Positions 51,628 through 61,600 of a stretch of DNA of 64,000 bases are shown one piece after another. The DNA is from Parus major (taxonomy: Eukaryota; Chordata; Aves; Passeriformes; Paridae). A program made the translations under genes and the position numbers. The stretch covers positions 18,521,875-18,585,874 of the forward strand of contig NC_031769.1 in assembly GCF_001522545.3 (NCBI RefSeq), written 5' to 3'. Below the pieces are notes generated by a model, which saw only the letters and a program-made list of their open reading frames with translations, made no database searches and was not told the origin of the DNA. Positions within the stretch are counted from its first letter, which is position 1; each line of letters begins with the position of its first letter.

Positions 51628-53813
51628 ATCCATGTTCCCTTGATGTCCAGATGTGCTGGATCTCCAACAGAGCCACTACAGATAAATGCCTAAACAAACA
51701 TGGATTATGTCCAGGCCCTCTTCACAGTAAGGTCCAGCCCTAGTATTTCTGTGTAGCTTTGCTGACAGTTTGGCTAACTTTCCTCTGTAAGTAGTTCCTG
51801 CTTATTATGGACCACCTTCCTAGAATACTGAAAGACACAGATATTGGATAAATATTTGACACAGAAGGTAAATGGCACAGAGTCCCCTTAGAGTATGCAA
51901 AAGTTTGACTTCTATTACGCTCATCTTGCTACAAATGACACCAGCTATCTGTTCCTTGAATCCCCAGTGATTCTTTTCTTTCATGTTAGACTTTCAAGGA
52001 TTGCTACAAAAGACAAATTTTTAGAAACTGACTTGTATTAAAAGGAAATCTAGACTTTAGGCATTTGCTGTATTTCCAGTTGTTATGCACTGTGGAACTC
52101 AAAGCCCATCTCTGCTTGTCTCAGCTGCTTGCACATGCAGAAGTTGTAGATGTGGCATTATGTGGGACAAATCCTTTGTGCTTTGAGCTGAGGAAGCAGT
52201 TTTTTTCATTTTGTTTGAACTAGTGATCTCATAAAGCCTTTCTACTTGATGAAACGACTGATAGATTAATAGTATTTTATTTTTAATAAAGCTATTTTTT
52301 AATAAAGTCAATTTAATCAGGAATCATATCCACACGAAGTAGGTAAACTAGAATAGTTAAGGAGAAGAAGGAAAATACATTATTCTGTTAAACTATGCTT
52401 TCATTATGTCAATCAATTTGCCTAAGCTGACATGTTCTAATGGCCTGATTCTGTGAGACTGGAAATGCATCCTTCAAATCTTATTTGCAGCAGTTCATAT
52501 GAATTTATTTTTGTAAATTGCTTTTATATTTATTTACTTAATTTCTTACCAGATTATAGTGATTTCTGGACATGAGCAGTAATATTCTAAGCTTGCATCT
52601 CTAATTTATGTATTCTGCCCTCAAAGGCAAATTTTTGAGATAATAAAATCTGCAGCAAAATTAATCTATCCAGACCTAGATTTTTTAAGCTGAATTCACC
52701 TTAGTGAAGTAATGAACCTGTCTAGATGTTAATGATAATGGAATAAAAAGTATACTCTTGAAGTAGAATGAGCTTTGGTGACAGGTGTGTTGGCAGTGAT
52801 TTCCAGATTCCTTTAGAGTGGCATAGAAAGTCTTTGTTTTCCTGTTATAATTAGATGAGTGCATGTCCCTTTTTTTCTGGTTGCTGCTGGGATTTTTCCA
52901 TTAAGAATGAAAATAAGCATCTGCCTCGTAGGGCCTTGCTAACCACAATCCCAGATGACATGTTGGTGAGAAGGCAGCGTGTCCTCAGCTTTATTGGACC
53001 TGCCAGTTCCCACTTGGTGGCTCTTGTGTCAGGTGGAGGAGATCAGAGGCACCGAAATGTTGGTGTTTGAAGCCACACATCCTTTTTCTGTCTTGGAAAG
53101 CTGATGTCACATTACTTGGGAGATGTAATTCCCTTTTCCCAAATGGCTAGGACTTCAAACCCTCTGTCAAGTGCAGCTGGAATTGCCCAGCATTCCAAAA
53201 GCTGTGGGTGGAAGATGAAACAGTGGGGTCTGGCAGACAGGCAGAGTGACTGACTGGTGACCACACACAGACTCTGTGCTCCCTTTTCACCTGGAAGCAG
53301 CCTGAGTGTCTTCCCTCACCAGCTGGGAATGAAGGAAGAGGCAGCTGGCAGGGTTAGAGTGACCCCATGGTATCTCCTGCCTCCTCCAGCAGTTGACACA
53401 AAGTGGTCTTAGCCCTGAGGGAAGACAGGTATTAACCTTACAAGAACATAACAAGTTCTGACACAATTTTATTCTTCCCTTGTGTTTTTCCTTAAAATTC
53501 ATTACTGGCACTGTAAATGCCGCTTTTATTCATGTTTTTTCTTCTGCTTGTCTCCAGATCTTGGCTAGCAAACTTTTGGCTTCTCAGGATAAATCTCAAA
53601 CCTCTCAGAGATGGATTTTCACACTGTTTCTCATCTCTGGAGTATCTGCTCAGCATCCATGAAAAAAATAATTATAGTAAAGTTAATTGGGTTACTATAG
53701 CTTTATATGGTGTAGAAAATACAGTCACCTTTTATTTCCCAGGTTTCACTATTTTATAATCTGGTGGGGAATGATGAACCTTACTCACTGATCCAGAGCA
53801 CAATCATTCTTGT

Positions 53814-53820
53814 AACATGA
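53814..53820. repeat. Target-site duplication, left copy
   Basis: AACATGA directly abuts the LTR start and is repeated at 54235-54241 on the other side. Seven bases is slightly longer than the 4-6 usual for retroviral integration, so one or more bases may match by chance. Confidence 0.6.
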
Positions 53821-54234
53821 TGGTTGTGGGTGGGGAGACAAAAACTCCACAACTCGTGAACCAGAAGTTCATGAGACAAAACAGCCTCGTTTATTATGCA
53901 GAGCTCACTTTTATATTTAATTCAAAACCCCCTGGCTTTGATAGCTATTGGCTGGCATCTCTCTCTGCCCAGATCTCTGGCTAGTGATGTGCTTCTCAGC
54001 CTGAATGGGGATGGCTGAGGGTCCCCTGTAACTTATCCAGGGACGTGTTCAGGCGTGAACCAGGCCAGCTGAATGGATCTGTGTTATGGTCAGATTTAAT
54101 TTGTTCAGTCCAGGCCAGCTGTACTGTGACAATACTGTGGCAATTCTGTCTCTGGCCTTGCTTGTGTTAGATAGTTTTTCTTGAAATATTAGTTTGCTGT
54201 CAAAATAGAGTCAAGTCAGTGAAAAGTGAGAACA
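53821..54234 (-). mobile_element. Endogenous retrovirus solo LTR (antisense)
   Basis: A 414-bp element whose sense strand is the minus strand. It begins TGTTCTCAC (from 54234) and ends CCACAACCA (at 53821), the TG...CA ends expected of an LTR. In sense order it shows a U3 with two copies of CAGCTGGCCTGG, a TATAAAA box (plus-strand 53909-53915), and an AATAAA signal (plus-strand 53890-53895) only about 15 bases on, then a U5 of about 70 bases. A matching 7-base duplication flanks it, and no internal retroviral sequence lies on either side. It is therefore a solo LTR left by recombination between the two LTRs of a provirus. The family is probably a bird ERV; I cannot name it. No coding capacity. 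Confidence 0.8.
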
Positions 54235-54241
54235 AACATGA
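54235..54241. repeat. Target-site duplication, right copy
   Basis: AACATGA, identical to 53814-53820, directly follows the LTR end AACA. Confidence 0.6.
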
Positions 54242-55417
54242 AAAAAGTCAGAATCAGTAAAAAAAACCTTTAAGTGACACTAGAGTCATGAGTAAAAGCT
54301 TTGTTCCTGTGCTTACCAAGGCACCTCTTTAAGTGGCTGTGATCCCCTAGCTCCTGGTAGTTGGATAGCTTGTAGAAAGAAGCTGTTTGGGATTGTAATG
54401 AGAATATGTTTGTTCAGGGTTTTTTGGTGTTTTTTCTCCTTTTGTATTAGTCAACTTTATTTCTCCCTATTCTGTGCCCAAGAATCCGAGGTTCTTTCCC
54501 TGAACTCCTGAGTCTGTGATGTTTAGAGTATCCTCAGTTTTTGTAGAATATGAAGGGAACCAAAAGTCTCTCTGTGCCAGCAGACATACCATGTGTTTAT
54601 ATCCTGTATTTCCTTTTTCCCTCACCCAAGAGCAGAGAAGAAATCATCCAATGTGGCTCCATGTTTGGTGCTGCAGGCAACAGCATGTCTCTAAAAGGTT
54701 CTGCAAGCACAAGAATAAATCTGATAGCTTCTGGGCATGTTCCAAGACTGAAAAAACCCCTTCTGCATCTCCTCAATCTCCTTCTGTTTGTAGACATGAA
54801 CACTGTCAACAGCATTTGCTTCACTCAGGGGAGCATATGCAGTGCAATATGGCCTTTAATTACTCAGTTGTAAACTATTCCTCAAGTAATATGGAATTGT
54901 ATCCATATTGCTCTGTAACCCCAGATCACTGCTGCTCTGCATGGGCCCCTTGTGTGAGAAGTATGTGGAACTGCACAGTAATATGTTATAAAATATTTAC
55001 ATGTTTTAATGCTGTCTGTAGACAGTGTTAATTTTTAGTTTGAGATGCTCACTCTTGCGAGGCTGCTGTTTGCTGTACCCACACTCTCAGCACAGCTTTG
55101 GTGAGCGTGTTGGCCTTGGAGGACAGATCCTCACTGACCTCTCAAGCTACAGCTGGTGTTGTGTGACCTGAAGATGGTTCTGAGGAGCAGTCATGAATAT
55201 GAATATGATCTTCAATTGTGATGAATATATACATCATTGTGGTGCATAACTGCAAACATTTGCTTGACTTCTTCTGGAATTCCTAATGATTGAAGTTTCT
55301 ATTAGTCTGTTGATTTCAGTGATACTGTTTGAAGTACCTAGACATGCTTGCACAGATGTACTTATGTAGAATTCTGCAGGTCTTAAATCTTACACTGCTA
55401 CAAGCTGTGATTTTTTT

Positions 55418-55449
<32 letters not shown>

Positions 55450-58400
55450 CTTTTTTTTTCCTTTTTTTAATGCCTGCTCTGTAAGTCAAGAATGGACACA
55501 TTTAAATTTTTCAGAACCAAATGCATGATCTAACATTTCATGCAGAGTGTCAAGACATGGCAGAGTGTAATTTTAAAGATGAAAATGGGTACTGGTAAAA
55601 GGAAATGCTGATGTATCCAAAACTCTGCAGTCCCAAAGGATGCCATTGTAATGTAATTTGCTAGAGATTAAAGTTAGAGGGGAAGGGTCTCTACTGCCTG
55701 CCATACTGCACTAACAACAAACACAGCACATTTTAAAATGATTAATGGTGAGAGGATAAAAAACCTATTAATTTTAACAGATGTTAATAAACAGTATTTA
55801 ATAGGAAGAAGGCTCTACAGGATGTCTGATATTTATTTATGTCCAGTCAGGGGTAGGAAAAGAGAAGAGTATAAATTATTCCTGACATCTCGATTCTCAA
55901 CAGAATTCTGTTGCATGTAGAAAAGCTATGCAATATCTTTAGTTTATTATAAGCTACGTGACCTGTGTGTGTGGTTATGAAATGAAGTGTTGACAAATGC
56001 TTTCCTCTAAGCAGGAACAGTGCTGTCAGTCTGGAAATGTGCAATTGCTGTGCTTCAGCTAGCACTAACTCTTGGGTTCTGTTTGGCTGTTTTGAGGTGT
56101 TTGCTGTAATGTACAAAATGCAAGTTTAAAGAGAGATTGCTTTTTGTCAAACCTGGGAATAGGGCACTGGCAATAGCGTGCATGGCTGAGGATAAAGAAA
56201 AGGGGTAAGAAAGGCAGGGAGGGAGTGGTTATGCACTTCTTCCTTCAGAACCTTTGTGTTGCTATGGAAAAGGAGTAGTGTCCCAAGAAAAAAAACAATT
56301 AAATAGAAAAAATAAAAATATCAGGACTCTATTGTACATGAACACAAGAAAAAATGTTGCAAAATAATTGCTGGGTGTAAAAGGAGGAGAAATCAGATCC
56401 ATAATGGTGTAAATGAAGGAATAAATACTGAAGGAACAAATTTAGGGAGGAGGGTGCTTGGTGGGGCAACATACACTCAGAATTGTGGGGCAGGGAGGAT
56501 GGTAGATGTACTAAGGGTATGGATGTGGAAAGAAGAGACAGGACCAAAAAAAAAGCAGTTAACATGATGAAATCCCCTCTTTCCCCTGCCCTGTGTGTAC
56601 ACAGGACATGTGCTGCTGGATCTTAGGGGCAGACCTGGCTGTAGAGCTGTGGGCTGGAGTCCAGCCTTTTGACTGCACAGAGCCAGGTATTGCTCAGTGG
56701 GAATCTGGTATTGAATAGGTAATTTTAAGATGCTTCATTCTTACCAGCCTCCATGGCTGCTATAGAAGGAAGCTTTGATTTTCTTAGCTCAAGCACCTCT
56801 TGTCAATTGACTTCTTTATGATTTGAATGTACTTACAGAATCTTCCACACGCAATAAATAAGCAATACTTGTCGAACAACTGGCAGACTCTGTGTAAAGA
56901 CATATGACACATACTCATGGAATGAATGAATAGCACATTCCACTGCATTATTAACACCTGCACTTGCTGTGAGAAGTAGCATATATATATTAAATAGCAA
57001 ACTCAGGAAGAGACTGAGATGGAGACCAAGGCAGTACTGGGCAGAGGTCCTAAGGAGGAGAAGCCCTGTGTAATACCAGACAGGCTACTGAAGGTTCCTA
57101 GAGGGGCTATTGCCCTACATTTCCCAGGTTTCTGTGAAAAATAACCTAAGGAGGAGGATATTCTATATTATGTCTCACTCTTTAGATTATAAAACTTTCT
57201 AATGCAGACAGAGCCCAAAGATGTCATCAATTCTGTCTTAAAAATTAAGTCTAATTGCCACTACAGTTTCACCACCACAGTTCTTCTGTAAGTTGCTCTC
57301 AAACTTCCGCTACTCATTTCCCTCCAGAGCTCTGGATTTTTCCCCATCAATGTATTTCAGAGCACCTTATCTCCTCATCATCCTTCCTGGTTCTTCATGG
57401 TGCTCCTATTGCCCCTGAACATCCTCCTACTGAAACTTTGTTCCCTTTTTTTACTCACAGACTTCTCACTTCAGGCACTCTATCACTGCCACTGTGGTGG
57501 CTAACATCTCCTGCAGCCACACCTGTACCTGATATCATGGGTTTCTTGGGGGAAAGTACTTAAAATCCCCCTCTTATTACAACCCAGAGGCAGACAGAAA
57601 TTCTGAAAAAAAATAAAAATATAAAAAAAAGGAATCCTAAAGTAGAGACCACGGGGATATATCTAGGGAAGAGTAGACATACTGTAATCTCAGATGCAGA
57701 TGTGAAATGCCTAGATCTTGCCAAAGTGTACTGGAGCCTGACAGAAGAGCAGTTCTTGGAGAGAGTAGGATAACAGGAAGGTATCTGATGCAAGGACCAC
57801 CTTCTTACCTACTTCTTTCACTGTTAGCAGGTAAGCTTGTTAGAGTGAATGTAGTCCTCTTAAAAACTTTAGGATCTTAGGCTTGCTTATTTTTAATTTG
57901 TCAGGAAAGATAAACTTTAAAAATTGGTCTAGCACCCATTCAAAGGAACAGCTCCTAAGACTTCAGTTGGTTTGCTATTACAGTCTTACAGTATTTGTTC
58001 AAATTCCAGAAGCAGCTTTTCTCTAAAATTTCTTCTTGTCTTCTCCTCTGTGACAGGGCTGGGCCTGGGAGCTTATATAATGCAGTCCATCTATTAAATG
58101 ACCCAATGTACCTCAGCTGCCCAAAGTAGATAGAAGGCCAGCTCTTGTAGACATAAAAAAAAATTAAAAATATCAGTATTTAGGTTTAGATTTTATTTCC
58201 AGTGGATTAGGTCTTCAGTCCTTTGTATTGTGTTAGGCACCTCAGTTTAATGTCCCAGTACTAACAGGGCCCAGAGACAATGACTGTATTTTTTTCAAAT
58301 CCAAGAACAGCCTGGTACTCTGTTACACACACTTCCCAACCCCTTTTTTTCATGCAGATTTTGAGGTCTCTATGGAATCTCCCTAATACCTTGCTCCTGA

Positions 58401-58495
58401 GCAAAGCTTTAAGCTGAGCTCTGGGACAAGGCATATGCCATTCATTAGTCATGAGCTATATTTGCACAGCAGAGTATTCTAAAATTCTCTTGGCA
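54242..58495. other. Intergenic, no gene seen
   Basis: No supportable gene. The longest open frame of the window (54516-55031, +, 171 codons) is here; it is Cys/His/Ser-rich without any domain pattern and is overlapped by other open frames, so I treat it as chance. A long T-tract lies at 55411-55468, and a purine-rich stretch at about 56160-56550. Confidence 0.6.
55411..55468. repeat. 58-base T-tract with few C interruptions
   Basis: Nearly pure T with single C at 55419, 55450 and a CC at 55460-55461. If read on the minus strand it is a long A-tract such as a retroposon tail would give, but the sequence to its right (the expected body) is not recognisable and lacks a nearby AATAAA. Length is likely variable and hard to assemble. 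Confidence 0.85.
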
Positions 58496-58644
58496 TAGCA
58501 AGGAACAGGCAACCACTACTAGCCTGGGGTCAGAGAGAAATTTCCTCTCAAGGGTATGTCATCCTATGTTTGTCTTGTATTTTCCTCCATAGCAGGTGGT
58601 GAAGCACTGTTAGAGCAGGATATCAGATTAGATAGCCCAGGGCA
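58496..58644 (+). mobile_element. Old CR1-like LINE 3' end
   Basis: The order of words CCTGGGGTCAGAGAGAAATTT, TTTTCCTCCATAGCAGGTGG, GCACTGTTAGAGCAGGATAT, and AGATTAGATAGCCC follows the 3' region of ancient sauropsid CR1 families as I remember it (GGGATCAG...AATTTTCCTC, then ...CACTGTTAGAGACAGGATACTGGACTAGATGGACC). It is much more diverged than the other CR1 copies in the window, implying greater age. Family assignment is by recall and needs a library search. Confidence 0.45.
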
Positions 58645-61600
58645 ATGTGTGCTCCTTTGTTCTCCTTCTTTCTGCCTCTGAGGCAGCTGGAGGTGCAGTA
58701 CCTGTTTTCCAGTCTCTCAGAGAGTCCAGGAAATGTCTATAGCACACAGAATATTGCTCTTCACTGTGGGGTTTCTTATTTCTGTTTCACACCAGTTTTG
58801 AATTCTTTAGTGAAGAGTGCTGCAAGAGTTTGTAGTGCAAGGTGGCCACCTAAACAGAGACTTTAAAGCTGTGTGACATTATGCTTCTCAGTGCTTGTGC
58901 ATTGCAATCTGCAGGGAGATGTGACCACATGCACAAAACCAGTTGAGACAGAACATGTGAGGAAGGGGGAATATTGTTTTCATAGGAAGAAGACAGATAC
59001 CATGGTCTCTGGTGGAAAGGGGAAGGGTGGCCAGCAAGAGTGGACTGTGCTTCTGCAAAACGTTTAGCATTCAGGCTTTCATCTTCACCTCTGTCTGAAC
59101 ATGTGTAGGGTCTTTCAGCCAAACACATGAACTTCCCAGCTGCCAGAACTTGTGTGGCCATCTGCAGAGAGGCCAGTGCTGGGGTGCTGATGCCATGTCA
59201 CCGGGGTCCTGTACAGAACAAGGCCAACAGATCTGAGGCCACACACAGATCTTGTCTAGAATTCCCTCCGGAGTACAAAACTGCATTACTGAGCCTTAAT
59301 TCTATTTTCACTTATCATCTCCAGCTGTTTCAGCCTGCATTACTAGTTCTTTTATTAGTAACAGCTGTACCAAATTTCAGAGGCAATGCTCATGTTAATT
59401 TTGCCCGAAGGAGATTCTGAATGTCTCAAAATATCCCTAATCTAACTGTGCATTTAATATTCAACAGCAAAAGTGAAGACCAGAATCATACCCTAATATA
59501 GAGAAGGAAGAATATATTATTAAGTGAGTAGGCTACTTTTAGCTTTTATCTTTCTGCTACTATATTTGTTTTGGGGTTTATGAACATAATAAATTTCAGG
59601 GGCTAAGTGGAGTTTATTCAGTCTATTAAGGCTCATTTTCTTTTAATACTCTAATCCCCTCAGGATACTATTTGCCCTAATTGTTTCTTGAATGATCCTC
59701 CAGTGTTTAAGCTTCAGCCTCTGACTCATAAGCTATTCTGCATACACTTGTGGCTCTGTGTAAAGAAAAATGGGACACACGACATCTGTTTCAAATTTGT
59801 TTTTCTTTACTTTGCAATTATGCCCCTTGTCCTCTTATCTGTCTCCCAGAAAAAAAAAAAGAGTAAGTGCATTTGACATTAATGATACTGTTTAAGATTT
59901 TATATACCAAAATTAAATCTCCTCAGACTGCTTTTTTATAGACTATAAATTCAGATTTTATGGTCTCTTCTCATACCATTTTGTCCTCATATCAGTAGGG
60001 CTGCTCTTCTTCTGAACTTTACAAACATTACAAACATTAGGCAGGCCCATGAGGCTGAGTGGACCAGAAGGATAGATGGCATTGAGGGGAGAGTGCAGCC
60101 AGACTGCACTCACAACTGGTTTTGACTTGAGACTTAAATCCCATGTACATTTTCAGATTATATTTTTTAAATTTTTTTTTATTTTAAAATTATTTTGCAT
60201 TACTTGGATTAATCTCATTCACATGGAAATATTTAACTTTAATATTTTTAGGCCAATACCTATTATTGTCAACATTCTAATTTTATTTCTGTAGAATTCT
60301 TACCAAAAAGTGACAAAAGATGTTTTAAAAAAGTCCCTTCTACAATCCTAGTAAAGCATTTTCCCTGCATTTTCTAAGTGATTTTTCCAGCCTGGTTTGA
60401 AGAGTCTCCAAGTTCTGGGGTTTTTTTTGCATGGAAACTATTTTATTCTTACAGAAGATAATTTCAGGAAGGATATTTGTCTGACATTGTCTGTATTTCC
60501 TGTTCTTACATTCATGTCATTGCTGATGTGTGTATTTCCATGAGTTGTACTAAAGGATGACTCACAGCCCATACCAAGAGCCCCTTACCTTGTCCTTTAA
60601 TCCTGTGCTCAGCCAAGCTACGCACACTCAGATCTTTTAATTTCCATTTAATTCAGCCCCACAGTGCCCTGAGCATTCATTCCTCTTCCTGCTTTCTGAA
60701 CTTCCCCCAAGTGCCCCTGGGGGACCAAACACCCCCAGCTGAGCTGGTCCTGCAGCTGTGCCAGATGTGCCAGTGGAAAACAACGGAGCCATCACAATCT
60801 GCCCTAACCATAGATTGGCTCCTACATCTCATCTCCTGTGTGCCTGCTATTGAATTGCAATGTGCTGCCTTTACTTAGGCACTCTAAAACTGCCTGAGTA
60901 TTTTCTGGAGTTACATTTTCCTTGCAAATTGGTCTTACAAACAACACTCTGCCACTCACATTTCTCATACAGCGTTGACTCTTCCCATATTTCTCACTGA
61001 CATTATTTCATATATATGATTAAGGAATTTTTAAATGTATTTCTATTATTTACATATCTGTTCTGTATTATTGCCTCATTGCAACCAGTTTCTGGTGCAC
61101 TTTCCAAGTTATTAAATGTAAATTTTATCTTATACAATGTTATGTTTTTCTACATATTGGAAATATGTATCATCTTTATACTTTACATTTCTATATAATA
61201 CTATATCTTAACCTTTACATTTTCTTAACTTGAATTTCTTTCATATTCTATATAATTGATTAAAAAACATCACCTGGTTGTGAACTCTTGTTTTTGTCAC
61301 TGGTTTGCATTTTCTGGTGCAGAAATTTTAGATTACAGTAGGTTTTTGTATTCAAGTGGCTGATTTTCATCTAGATAAGCCTTAGCCAGGTACAATATTT
61401 ACTGTAGGAAAATACAGAATGCAAACTTTAAAATGTAATCAAGAACTTTTCTAAAATGATGCAAAAATTCTTATGTTGTTTTGCTGGGTTTTTTTACAGA
61501 AGAAGAGGGAAGAGAGGGGAAAAGTATTAAATAGCAAGTGGTGGAGGAAACAGTCTGTCAGTTTATGTTTTCTTAATCAGGAAAGGTAAAAAAATAGGAA

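Larger units (their letters stand above)
49741..53813. other. Intergenic, no gene seen
   Basis: No supportable gene. It holds a 14-bp-stem hairpin at 51264-51296, a cluster of short direct and inverted repeats at 51507-51549, and a 19-bp imperfect duplication at 51582-51627. The open frame at 50274-50564 (+, 96 codons) has no recognised domain. Confidence 0.6.

Noticed and set aside
54516..55031. 171-codon plus-strand open frame, Cys/His-rich
   Set aside because: No zinc-finger spacing or other domain pattern, no splice or promoter context, overlapped by a second open frame in another frame. A rough estimate suggests that one frame of this length is not surprising in 64 kb of six-frame AT-rich DNA.
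57255..57563. 102-codon Ser/Pro-rich open frame
   Set aside because: Its composition follows from the pyrimidine-rich DNA there; no domain or initiation context.
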